Below are positions 21,801 to 32,726 of a DNA stretch of 64,000 nt, one piece after another (the stretch's first letter is position 1; each line of letters opens with the position of its first letter). Source of the DNA: Oikopleura dioica (Eukaryota > Chordata > Appendicularia > Copelata > Oikopleuridae); assembly GCA_907165135.1 (NCBI GenBank), contig OU015568.1, positions 16,565,208 to 16,629,207 on the forward strand. The letters are read 5' to 3'. The notes beneath the pieces are model-generated. The model was not told the origin of the DNA. It was given only the letters and a program-made list of their open reading frames with translations, and ran no database searches. The position numbers were made by a program, and so were the translations under genes.

Positions 21801-24800
21801 TGGTCTTCCAGTACCTTGTTTTCCAGCTGAAGGGTCCTCCAGGAGGTCCTCCGGCATCAAGTGGCCGAATACGGCAATAACCAGCCAATCCAGCCTTTAT
21901 ATTTTGTTTGTGTCTTTATTTTTAAATACTGGTCTTCCAGCAGCTTGTCTTCCAGCAGAGGGGTCCTCCGGGAGGTCCTCCGGCACTAAGTGGCCGAAGT
22001 TGACCTTAAGTGTTTTTAACGTCGAGGACGAAAAAGATGTAGTAGTTACCATGGAGTTGAGCTCTAAAGGGAGATCGAGAATCTGAGCTACTGAAAAATG
22101 CACTGAGTTTTTCAGTAGCTCATTCTGAGCGCGCCTAATTTTGGGGAGAAGCCGCGCAAACCATTGTCGGCTCTCTCATTGGCTCGGACTTTCCAGATTC
22201 TGTTCTTCAGAATCTCGAGATTCTTCTAAACAGCCAGGCAAGCGTTCAAGAAGTTTTCTAGACTTCCCCGACACTGATTTGCGCGGGATAGGGGGAAGGG
22301 GGCCAAGAGCTTTCTCCCCAAAGAGTTAAACTTCATGGTAGAAGCCTATCCTTAATTTCCGGCATTTTTGCCATTTTTCGCTGGTTTCCGGTACTTTCCG
22401 GCAGTCTTTACTCATAAAAAATGGGTACCAAGACCACTTTTTTTTGGTCCCTACAGATAGCTCAGAGCCTGAGCTTTTCAATAAGAAGAAAAAAATAGAC
22501 ACTTTTCCGATGCGCACACCTTGCGCAGGCCAAAAAAACGATTTTGGTGCGATTTTCGGACTTTTGCAGGTCATTTCCGGTCACACAACAAAGGTTTTTC
22601 AAAAAGTCTTCAATATGAAAGTTGTTCAGCTTGAGCTGCTCTATCATCCTATCTTGACAGATTTTGAAAAAAACAGCGATTTCGAGTTGGCCATTTTTTG
22701 CGGCTTGGCCCTAAGTATAGGCTATACTAAAGGCTATACTGTATAGCTTTTTCATCAGTTTTATGAAAATAACAAAGCCGATTGGTGCAACTTTTCTCAA
22801 TGGTCAACACTTTCTCGTTGATTTCGAAGGAAACTTGAAAATATTAAGCGAAGATGGGATGTCGGCGAAATTTGTTGTCAATCGAGACTTTTCAAGGTAA
22901 ACAGTTTAAACAGTCAGTTAAACGTTACAGTCAGAGTAATGTTTTTTTGTAGCACTGGCAATTTCATGTTTCACTTTGGATCATCTATCGGCACTCACGA
23001 AATCGAGATTCGAGACAAATACGACGCAAAAATGTCCTTTCCCGTCGTCGTCATCTGGAACCGGTCAAATTTGTTCAATTTATGACTCGTTAATTTGATC
23101 TAAATCTCTAAAAAAGCACAAAATATTGACCGCCGAAAGCTCTCCCGAAAGAAGAAAGGACAAGTGTTTCTACTACGCGCCGGACTACAATTTGAATAGA
23201 TTCGAAGCAGCCCAGGGTTTGAGCAATAAACCGCTAAAATCTTCATTCGATTTTAAGGGTACATCGCCAGTAATCACTTCAACGCAAAAACATCGTCAAT
23301 CAGCTTCGGCGGAACATTCTATCTGATGAGCATGAGACTGGGCGATGGATGGATACAAATTTCAAAAACTGTCGCTCTCCACAAAATAAGGAAGAGTGAA
23401 GAGCTCGAAAAAGGCTGGCGGAAGGATGAAATCGCGATTCCGGCCGAGTTTAGAGATTTTGACCCAGTGCATGTTGTACCTCTGGGACGGGTTTCAAATA
23501 ATTGATTAATGAATTATTTGGAATAAATCATTCCTGAAAATTTAAAAATCCAGGGTAGATCGACCTTGGACGACTTTTGATCGTTTTAGTCACCCGAAGC
23601 ATCGTCCTTTCCAACATGCAATATTCCTTGCTGCTCGAAAAAGAAGGCAAGTTCCTCACCTTCGGCAGCGACTGGATCGGCTCGCTCGTCCAGTACAATC
23701 AAGAAGCACGATGCTACTCGGCAATGTTTGCTCCTGACGACCTCGCGTATTCGAATCCATATGGGACCAACAACGACGAGTGCGAATATTTCATCAATGC
23801 GTTTTCAAGCAACGATCAACTTTACCTTCAAAGTCTTGTTTTTGACGCAGCTTTCGAGATTCACTTCGATTTCGAGCGAATAGATCTCGACTTTCGGCAA
23901 CAGGAAGCGGCGAATAAAATGCACGTCACAAGCAACCCATATTTCACCTTTCACGAAGACATTTTCCCGCAGTTTTCGAAAAACGCGGTTCCTCAATTTG
24001 ATAATTTTCCTCCCTCAGTCATGGCTCAGATTCAATCTTAAGCTAGAATTCCACTCTATCAAATCTTGAGCCGACCATGAAGCAAGTAGCTTATCTCCAC
24101 CGTATCCGCTCGCTATTCTTCCCAACGCTGGTTTTCGTTCCTTCAATGAGTTTGACCACATTTCTTCGTTTCAAATGGATTTCAATGAGACACGAAAACT
24201 CAGTCTTGATATAAAGGTGCTGTTCGAAATCACATAAAATTTTGAAATGCGAACTATTTTTCTAACAAGCAAGATAATCAAAAACGCGACAACTCCGGCG
24301 ACTGTTCTACAACTTCAATCTTATGAAGATAACTCAATTATATTTGAATTCAAACTGCTGCAAAGTGGCTTCCTCGCTTGCCAATCTGACTTTTTCAGTG
24401 GTGGAATAGTGCTGGATCTTCCCGACTTGAAGTGGTCATCAGTTGAGATCGTCTTCCATGTTGAAGATGAGTCGTCTCATATCTTCGAAATGAAAACGAA
24501 CGGAACGCCGATCGGGTCAAAAAGAATAAAAAATCTGCAATCATTTACAGACAAGAGAATACGATTATTCAAGTTTGACGAGAAAACAGAAGTCAAAAAT
24601 TTCTTCTTCTTTGAAAACCGGCCGAGTCAACTCGTGGTCGTCTTGCCAGAGCAGTATGAGATTTCGATGCCATACGCTCTTTTCGGAGACGGTTCAAGAG
24701 ATGAAAATATCAATATTTTGTCTCCTGTGGATTTCGAGGGTTCTACCGCTCAATTTTCTTATTCGTCGATTTATGCTCTCGTCAAGGAAGAACTCTTTCT

Positions 24801-25773
24801 TTTTGGAGGTTTTGATTCAAAGGTAGCGTTTCAGGAATTTCCACTTTTATATTTTTTAGAGAATCGCAAAGCTAGAAAATTGCAGATTTGAGGAGCTATC
24901 TGTGAGGCTTATTGATTCTTATGACATTGGAGGCTCTGCTCTTTCTATCAGAAATGGAACAGAAGGTATTCTTCCAGCCTTAGTTAAACGCATTTAAATT
25001 AAATTAGCATTGATATGTTTTGATCAAACACAAAATAAAGCATGCAATTTGTTTGATGGCTTTGATGTAACGCAAGGTTTACCATCCACGGAAGGTCACT
25101 GGGCTAGCGGTCTTGGCCTCTACAAAGGACAACCTGCTGCGGTAGGCGGGAGAAAGTTTCCGTTTTCAAACGAAGGATACTCTGAAACTCTTTTTGAAGA
25201 CGAATGGAAAATTCTTCCAGCGCATCCAAAGTATGTATAAATATGATATTAACCGCTAAATTAGCACAATTTTTACAGGTGGCTGAGTCATCATTCAGTT
25301 GTTGGGCTTCCTTCAGGTGCACTTGCAACTCTTGGTGGTATTGACTTCCTTACTAAACGAAGTGTAATGAACATTTGGATTTTGAATGAAAATGAATGGG
25401 GCGAAAAAATTTCTCTCAAACAGGTAAGCTTGTCTTCAAGAGGAAGTTAGAGGCAATCGCTTTAATATTGTCCCTGTTTTTGACATAAATTTTATTTGAG
25501 GGTGTCTTTCAATGTTCATCAATCTTGATCGACAACGCAATCTACCTGTTTCCCGGTGACAGCAAAGAAGTAACGAGAGATATTCAGCGAATTATATTAG
25601 GAATGGCACTAGACATATAAATTAGATGATAAAGTAAAATTTCTAAATAGAAATTGTCTTTACCATTTGAAGATTCGAATGAAATCACGGAAGTACAAAG
25701 TCTTGGCTCGCACGAAAGATTCTTTTACTATCCTATCATGTTTCACTCGCAGATGAATTACTGTACTTTGTAG
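15832..25773 (+). CDS. Membrane-anchored Cys-rich/kelch-like protein, copy 2
   Basis: Paralogue of the gene at 5828-9817 with the same domain order: basic segment, transmembrane helix (LFFGSIFWITIMLVANF, exons joined across 16060/16106), Cys-rich domain (CHRGYKKC to CPCPHYQCEK, 16110-16600), then, after an intron swollen to ~6 kb by a transposon, GATFLNGQHFLVD (22785), FMFHFGSSIGTHEIEIR (22965), CFYYAPDYNLNRF (23170), YIASNHFNAKTSS (23262), QYSLLLEKEGKF (23612) and kelch-like repeats to a stop at 25771-25773 (MFHSQMNYCTL). Unlike copy 1, its W codon at the VIWNR join is intact and the exon at 23262 carries no MITE. The junctions near 24030 and 25600 are unclear. The gene spans 9.9 kb against 4 kb for copy 1 solely because of the insertion. 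Function unknown; probably a cell-surface protein. Confidence 0.65.
17740..19075. repeat. 57-bp minisatellite, left arm
   Basis: About 23 tandem copies of a 57-bp unit containing GCGAAGCCGACCCGAAGGGG, with occasional 1-2 bp indels near the inner end. Because 57 is divisible by 3, the array stays open on both strands and yields long artificial reading frames; these are not genes. Variants (AGAACCAGGGC against AGAGTCAGGGC) are interspersed, suggesting repeated unequal exchange. Confidence 0.95.
19076..19379. other. Single-copy centre of the foldback element
   Basis: About 300 bp between the two minisatellite arms, not repeated elsewhere in the window. A 73-codon plus-strand frame crosses it but runs into the array and has no recognisable motif. 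It acts as the loop of the giant inverted repeat. Confidence 0.6.
19380..21480. repeat. 57-bp minisatellite, right arm (inverted)
   Basis: About 36 copies of the same 57-bp unit in the opposite orientation. The arm is ~770 bp longer than the left one, so array length has changed since the inverted structure formed. Long frames on both strands here have the same artefactual origin. Confidence 0.95.
22049..22338. mobile_element. Nested TA-flanked MITE in the right arm
   Basis: A 290-bp insertion present in the right arm of the foldback element and absent from the left arm, where the matching site (17164-17165) is an uninterrupted TA. It is bounded by TA on both sides (22047-22048 and 22339-22340) and has imperfect inverted ends starting CCATGGAGTT / CCATGAAGTT. 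It contains a perfect 14-bp hairpin (GAGCTACTGAAAAA, about 22085). TA duplication suggests a Tc1/mariner-type MITE. Confidence 0.85.
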
Positions 25774-25783
25774 AGAGGATTTA

Positions 25784-25880
25784 ATTTGATCAAAATTATC
25801 TCCGCTCGTCGTCCGATTCGATTTCTTTTAATTTTTTTCAGCCATTTTTCAGATCTGCTTACCCGAACTCACTTGCGAAT
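25784..25880 (-). pseudogene. Relic of the double-kinase gene
   Basis: About 90 bp match the N-terminal helical segment of the kinase module at 12770-12860 (shared CTCGTCGTCCG plus flanking matches), in the same orientation and just past the second kelch-like gene, as the intact kinase gene is past the first. The reading frame is decayed and the rest of the gene is missing. Confidence 0.65.
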
Positions 25881-26614
25881 AAGAATCTGTTTGCATTGTA
25901 AAATGGTATTTTTGAAAGTTCTGGAAAAATGGTTTGTGTTCTACAAAACAGAGCTGCCCAAAAATTATTTACAAGAACCTTTTCTTATTAAAATATTCAA
26001 AAATTTGCTATAAAAATGGTTAAAACGGTTCAGTTGTCTCCTTGCAGAATTTTCAAAGTACGCGTCTTTTATTTTCTTAGTTTCTGATTCGAATTTTCTT
26101 TGATAAGATTGCGCGTTGGTTCTATCAGTCTCTGAAAACACGTCATCTATGTGTAGTAGCACTAAGCACTAGTTTGCTCGCTAGCGCGCTGTGGAAAATC
26201 ACGAAAAGGCGAAAGAAAATCGCGCAAGTGATCAAAAAACTTCGATACGAACAAAGTTTTCGATAAGATTTTCGATCATGACGCCTTCGCTAAGAACTTT
26301 TTTCTTCAATTTTTAGATGATCAACGTTATTTCCTTAGTAATAAACGGCGAGGACTGCTCCTCAACTCGACTTTGGATAGATTCGAAAGCCCAAGTCAAA
26401 GTTTTCTTTCACATTTCCATGACTCCAAAATAGTCTAAATTTTCTCGTAACTCACGGAAAATCGAATTTACGGAAAATCGAACCTCTCATTTATTTAGCC
26501 CGAAACATATAAAATTTTTAAACAGAATAAAAGCAATCATTTTTTTTCAATAATCAAAATCTCACGAGAAAAATTTTACAAAAAACATGATGCTTTTTGT
26601 TTTAGCAGTTTTAT
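25881..26614. other. Gene-free spacer
   Basis: AT-rich sequence with only short random frames. It may hold further decayed pieces of the duplicated kinase gene, but none could be aligned by eye. Confidence 0.4.
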
Positions 26615-28343
26615 TTACAGAAAATTAATATTAAATCTGACATAATCAAAATCAGCAGCTTCCATTTTGTACTTGATAGTTTGTCGCTGTCCATCCGCCT
26701 CGCTTTCGATTTCTTGCCAATTCCGTTCTTCACCATCATTACCATCAATTTGTTGCGCGACAGCTTTGAATCTTCCGCCGCCTTCTGAAATAAAATTTTA
26801 AAAATTGAAATTTTCATTTTTTACCTTTGTTCCAGATTGATAAATAGAACCAGCCATCTCCTTCTCCCCAATATTCATCAGCACTTTTGAATTTCAAGTG
26901 CCATCCTTGTTCCGCGACCTCCCAATTATTGAAATAATGAAACTTGTCGAAGAGTTTTTCGATATTCTTTTTAGCTTTAAGAACATTTAAACCCTCTTTC
27001 CTTGAGATTTATCGTATTTTCTCCAAGCGCGACCAGCTTCAGCACTTTTGCAATTCTCCTTCTTCCATTGGTCCTCTCACTCCACCATCACTAGTCCATT
27101 TTTCGTTTCCGAAGAACTCGCCCGCTCCACCGATCGCCCCCAACTTCTCCCTCATCTTCTTCAGTTCTTTATTTCTTGCTTCAACCCTTTTTTCTTCCTT
27201 TTTCGAAACTGGCTGATGGTTTTTCCGCTGTTCTCTCAATTCTCGCCCCAATCTCTCAATTTCCCTTTTCTGATTTTCAATTTCTCCTCGATTTCTTTCT
27301 TTTTCTTCTTTCAAAATCGACTCAAGATTTTCAATTTCCCGTTTCGCTTTTTCCAGCTCATTTCGTTGCTTTTTCTTCTCTGACTCGTTTCGCTAGAATT
27401 TCGTATAGACATTTCCAAGAAAATCTTTTTTTTACCAATTCTAGCTGGTCGATCATTTGCCTCGAATATTCAAAATTCTTTTCAAGCTCGTTGTTGATTT
27501 TTTTCAATTTGGCGAGTTCTCGCTTGAGATTTCCATTTTCTTCTTTCAATTGCAAATTTTCCTAAAGATGAGTAAGATCAAAACTATAAATATCTGAAGT
27601 AATTAAAATACTCACTCGATTTTGCTTCGCGATCTTCGCATCTTTTTCTTTCGCTTCTTCTTTCAGTCGATCTTCCATGATTTCGTTGAAAGTATAAAGT
27701 CGATTCTGCAGTTCTTGAATCGTTCTATCTTTTCGCTGAATCTCTTCCTTGAGTCGTTCAACTTCGTCATTCTCATTCGGAAAAGGTGGAGGAACGATGC
27801 TGCTCGGTCGCTCGTCGTTTTCGATTCTCCCTAAGAAATCAACGAAGAGATTCTCATCCCGGAGTTTGATCGCGTTTCTTGGCCGTCTTTTTCGATCCAA
27901 ACGAGTGCATTTTTCAAGAAGAATCTCAAATTCTTCGAATTCATCTGTTTCGCCGAAGGCTTCGAAAAGAGAAGTGCGATTTCCTTTTTGAATGTTCGTT
28001 TCTAAGGAATTTGAAAAATTTAATTCAAGAATTCAAAAAGTGAACTTACGAATTTCAGCAAACAGTGCGGGCTGACCATTGACTCGGCCAAATGGATGCT
28101 CCAAGGTCAATAACTCCTTTGAAACAGATGAAATTTGACTCGAAAATAACCAAAAAACCTGCAAAATGAGAGCAAAGCCCCAGACGTCCAGCCTCGCTGA
28201 CTTCTCCACATGTTCTCCAGAAAGAATTTCTTTAACAAAATATTTAACTTATAAATCTTTTAACTTATAAAATTCCCTTTCATCTTACCTGGAGCAGCGT
28301 AGAGAGGAGTGTAGTTGATTGAATCTCCACTTTTTGTCGTGAC

Positions 28344-31300
28344 TAGGGTTCGCAATCAAATAATTTTGACCATCTTGAATAACAATAAAATTGAATTTTA
28401 GTATAGTAAATCGGTATAAGGGAATCTTAAAAATCGAAAAAAAATGAGAAAAATAAACAAACAAACAAATTATGAGCTAGAAATTCCGGAAAATAATCAA
28501 TATCTTGGGTCACAGGTGTTCTACGATTTCGCAACCTCGACCATACATTTATACAGGCAAAATAACCCTCCTGTCAAAAATTCAAGCGATTTGGAATGGT
28601 TGGTGGATCGTACTTGGAAATTAAAAAATTATTGTTTAGAAAAAAGTGCGCGAAATTCAAAATATGAAATATGCTGAACAAAGAAGATTTCTTATCTGTA
28701 CAAACAGAATAATAATAAAACAAACGGCTATAAAAATATAAAACAATGGAAAATTTAATGATGACATAATACTTATCATTAAAAAATTTGTCGAATCAGC
28801 AGAAAAAATCACGATACATGCATATATAAACCAATAATAATAAGAACTATTTCTCTCTTTTCAAAAATATCACACTATGTATTTATTCATATAAAAGGAT
28901 GTGAGCACGACACATAAGACACATAAGACTTGACTTTGTTATCGATAATTTTCTTGATTAAGTAGTAACAGCTGGGTACCCCGCTGAGAATGCCTTATCA
29001 TCAAAGCCATAATTTCTCCCCTTATAATATAATTTCGGATCACATGTCAAGTCATGTGATCGAAGATCAGCTCAATTTATGCGCAGCTTCCCCTTGAAAC
29101 TGACAATTTTCTTGAATACGTTGTCCCAGCTGGGTACCCCGCTGTGAATGCTTTATCATAGATGCCGGAACTGTTCCTTTTGTCACATGATTTGAGAACA
29201 CCTGTTGAGTCATGTGACTTGATATCAGGTCAATTGATGCGCAGCTTCACCTTGATACTGACGATTTTCTTGAATACGTTGTTCCAACTGGGTACTCCGC
29301 TGTGAATGCCTTATCAGCGATGCCAGAACTTTTCCTTTTGTCACATGATTGCAGAACATGTGTTGAAACATGTGACTAGGTATCAGATCAAAACATGCGC
29401 AGCTTCACCTTGATATTGACGATTTTCTTGAATACGTTGTCCCAACTGGGTACCCCGCTGTGAATGCCTAATCAGCGATGCCAGAACTTTTCCTTTTGTC
29501 ACATGATTGCAGAACACGTGTTGAGTCATGTGACCGGATATCAGGTCAATACATGCGCAGCTTCACTTTGATACTGACAATTTTCTTGAATACGTTGGCC
29601 AGATTGGGTACCCCGCTGTGAATGCCTAATCAGCGATGCCAGAACTTTTCCTTTTGTCACATGATTGCAAAACATGTGTTGAGTCATGTGACTTGATATC
29701 AGGTCAATTGATGCGCAGCTTCACCGTGATACTGACAAATTTCTTCAATACATTGTCTCAATCGTTGTTCCATAAGTTAAGCATAGTCAACTTTAAATTT
29801 CTTGTAATTTTTGATGAGGTATTTGCTGTTTTTATCTTAAAAACAAAGACAAGAGCATAATAAATTCATATCTGATAACAAATTGTCGAAAAATTGTGGA
29901 AAAAGCAATATTGTCGGACATAAACATGTCATACGATGTACTTGAATACGTTGTCCTAACTAAGTACCCCGCTGTGAATGCCTGATCATCGATGCCAGAA
30001 TTTTTCCTTTTGTCACATGATTCGAGAACACCTGTTGAGTCATGTGACTGGATATCAGGTCAATTGATGCGCAGCTTCACCTTGATACTGACGATTTTCT
30101 TGAATACGTGGGCCCAACTGGGTACCCTGCTGTGGAAGCCTTATTGTCGATGCCAGATATTTTTCTTTTGTCACATAGCAGGGTAGGTTGATCATAGAAA
30201 GAAAATCATCAGTATCAAGGTGAAGCTGCGCATGTATAGAAAAGATATCTGGTCAAAAAACTAAACATTTCCTCGATATTCGTGTGACAAACGGAAAAAT
30301 TCGGGCGTCGATTATAAGGCATTCTCATCGGTGATACCATTAAGGACGACATATTTGAGAAAATCGTCAGTGTTGAGGTGAATCCGGGGGTAACTCGGTT
30401 ATGACGACATCTTCAAGAAAATCAGTAGTGTGGAGGGAAGCTGCGCATGTATTGAGCTGATTTCCGGCCAAATGACAAATTGTGTGCTTTGACATCATGT
30501 GAGAAAAGGAGAAACTCTGGCGACGAGGATAAGGCATTCACAGCGGGGTACTCAGTTGTGACGACATATTTAAGAAAATCGGTCATATCGAGATGAAGCT
30601 GCGCATGTTTTGAGCTGATATCTGGTCACATGACTTAGTGGGTGCTTCGACATCATGTGCCAGAAGGAGAAATTCTGGCGACGATGATAAGCCATTCACA
30701 GCAGGGTACCAAGTCGTGACGACATCTTCAAGAAAATCCCCCATATCGAGATGAAGCTGCACATGTTTTGACCTGATATCTGGTCACATGACTAATTGTG
30801 TGCTTCGACATCATGTGATAGAAGGAGAAATTCTGGCGACGATGATAAGCCATTCACAGCAGGGTACCAAGTCGTGACGACATCTTCAAGAAAATCCCCC
30901 ATATCGAGATGAAGCTGCACATGTTTTGACCTGATATCTGGTCACATGACTAATTGTGTGCTTCGACATCATGTGATAGAAGGAGAAATTCTGGCGACGA
31001 TGATAAGCCATTCACAGCAGGGTACCAAGTCGTGACGACATCTTCAAGAAAATCCCCCATATCGAGATGAAGCTGCACTTGTTTTGACCTGATATCTGGT
31101 CACATGACTAATTGTGTGCTTCGACATCATGTGACAGAAGGTGAAATTCTGGCGACGATGATAAGCCATTCACAGCAGGGTACCCAGTTGTGACGACATA
31201 TTCAAGAAAATCCCCAATATTGAGATGAAGCTGCGCATGTTATTAGCTGATATCCAGTCACATGACCGAGCACGTGGTTTGACATGATGTTACAAAGCAT

Positions 31301-31857
31301 GAAATTCTGGCGTCCATCGTAAAGCAAACACAGCGGGGTACCTCTTCGTGAAAGCGATTTCAAGAAAATTATTTTTATCAATGTGACACTCCTAAAGTGA
31401 GTGAGTTCTGTTTATTAATGCTTTTTTTTATTATTTATTTAAATTATGAGTATTTATATAATTTATATTTATTTTTTTTTTAATTTTTATTATTAACTTT
31501 ATTTGTTAAGTTATTATTAAATATTTTATTAATTTATCTAATATTTTTTAATTAAAGTTATTAAATTATTAATTTTATTATCATAAAAAAAAAGAAAATA
31601 GAACAAGTGAAATTGATTTGGGCCAGAGTTTGACTCGGCGCTTTGCTTCAGCACTCGGGCGCCACCCATACAGGGCAGCGCGCAGCCCGCGCCGATGAAA
31701 TTCGTTCTTTTTTCCGGGGCCATATCTCGAGTTCTACTGAAGATTATTAAATTCTGATTTCAGAAATGAAATCTTGATGATTGAAAAGGGGGGAATCCTG
31801 AAAACGGTTATTTTTAGAGCAATTTTAAATTTTGAAATTATTTGATTGCGAACCCTA
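28344..31857. mobile_element. 3.5 kb hAT-like foldback element in the kinase activation segment
   Basis: The ends read TAGGGTTCGCAATCAAATAA on both sides in inverted orientation, flanked by a perfect 8-bp duplication GTCGTGAC on the plus strand (28336-28343 and 31858-31865). The interior is two inverted arrays of a ~158-bp satellite plus AT-rich flanks; a 77-codon frame at 28444-28677 shows no recognisable domain. No transposase is visible, so it is non-autonomous. End sequence and duplication size match hAT, as for the 16.8-22.7 kb element, but the interiors are unrelated. Confidence 0.9.
28920..31390. repeat. 158-bp satellite in two inverted arrays
   Basis: Left array (about 28920-30180) repeats a unit containing TTTTCTTGAATACG at about 29110, 29268, 29426 and 29584, a period of ~158 bp. 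Right array (about 30190-31390) holds the same unit inverted, e.g. TTCAAGAAAATCCCCC near 30727 and 30886. The units share GGTACCCCGCTG, CACATGA and GCGCAGCTTCACC. The arrays face each other near 30185. Confidence 0.9.
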
Positions 31858-32726
31858 GTCGTGACAGTTCGATGGACGGAGCTGATCGAAACCGCGCTGC
31901 CGAAGTCGCCCAGTTTTACCTTCGATTTTCATTAATTTACAGTTCGAATGATATTTGCTTACTGTAATAAAATCGCCGAGCAAGAACACATTTGCTGGCT
32001 TTAAATCGATGTGCAGCTTGTTCCGCTCGTGGCAGTAGCTCAGAGCGGAGATGAGCTGCGCGCCAATGATCCTCGCCTCGTCCAGCGTTGTTCGTCGTTG
32101 GGCGTCCTTCATCTTCTCGATCCAATTGACAAGGCTTCCACCAGCGCAGTGCTCCATGATGATGAAGCACATGGAGCCAAAGGCCCATTCTGGCGTGTGC
32201 CGATCGAGGAAATCGACAAATCGGACAACATTCACGTGGTCTGAAAAATTTCAAATGCTGCCTTTGTCTCTTTCCCCGCAAGAGTAAAAAATAAACTTAC
32301 CGAGTTGTCGAAGAGTCGCCGCTTCTTGTTGGGTGCTTTTCCAATGGCTAGCGTTTTGAAGCAGAATCGCCTTGACGATGACAGTCTCTCCCGTCGAGGT
32401 GTCCAAAGCCGTCGTCACTCCCTGGTCCGTTTCGAAACGCGCAACGTCGATGTTCGCGTATTTTCCGTCTTTCTTTCAAAAAGTTACAAAATCAATCTTC
32501 AAACTAAAATTTTAAACGTTTGTAACCGAAACAGACTCTCTGGCATTTTGGTTGATAAAAAGCTTATTTCTCTCACGGCAGATTCCACTGTGAAACGAAG
32601 CAACGACTGATTCTGCTGCTCATGCGCTTGGTGCAAATATTTGCTTGTAGGCTCTGCTGACAACTGCAGTTCGAATCAGAACTTTTTTGACATTTCCTGC
32701 GTAAAAATCAAATCACAAATCAAAAC

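Larger units (their letters stand above)
16797..22713. mobile_element. 5.9 kb hAT-like foldback element with minisatellite arms
   Basis: The ends read TAGGGCC(C/A)AGCCGCAAAA inward on both sides and are flanked by a perfect 8-bp duplication, AGTATAGG (16789-16796 and 22714-22721). Each arm consists of ~900 bp of unique inverted repeat (16797-17700 against 21490-22713) and then an array of 57-bp units (17740-19075 in one orientation, 19380-21480 in the other), around a ~300-bp single-copy centre. No transposase frame exists, so it is non-autonomous. It lies in an intron of the second kelch-like gene. The end sequence and duplication length fit the hAT superfamily; the giant foldback structure is unusual. 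Confidence 0.88.
26615..32600 (-). pseudogene. Ser/Thr kinase with coiled-coil tail, interrupted by a transposon
   Basis: Minus-strand kinase. N-lobe with VIVKAIL (beta-3 Lys) on the exon ~32472-32301; exon 32240-31963 carries MEHCAGGSLVNW and the catalytic loop HIDLKPANVFLL; exon 31919-31866 carries KLGDFGSAV. The frame resumes at 28335 with KSGDSINYTPLYAAPE, then DVWGFALIL, ELLTLEHPFG and CTRLDRKRRPRNA. A long charged coiled coil follows (27900-27050), then a Trp/Tyr-rich C-terminal domain (WHLKFKSADEYWGEGDGW) ending at stop 26615-26617. The DFG and APE parts belong to one exon split by a 3.5 kb element at 28344-31857. Removing it and one 8-bp duplication gives an unbroken frame (HRTVTTKSGDSIN). 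No in-frame GT-AG pair at the borders removes it, so this copy is probably inactive unless another splice is used. First exon uncertain (possible ATG near 32550). Confidence 0.7.

Noticed and set aside
28444-28677. 77-codon frame inside the 3.5 kb element as a transposase fragment
   Set aside because: No hAT motifs (such as the C-terminal dimerisation region) and only AT-rich flanks.
29030-31390. CRISPR-like regularly spaced repeats
   Set aside because: The repeated unit is the whole 158-bp period without unique spacers, and the genome is eukaryotic; it is a satellite in inverted arrays.
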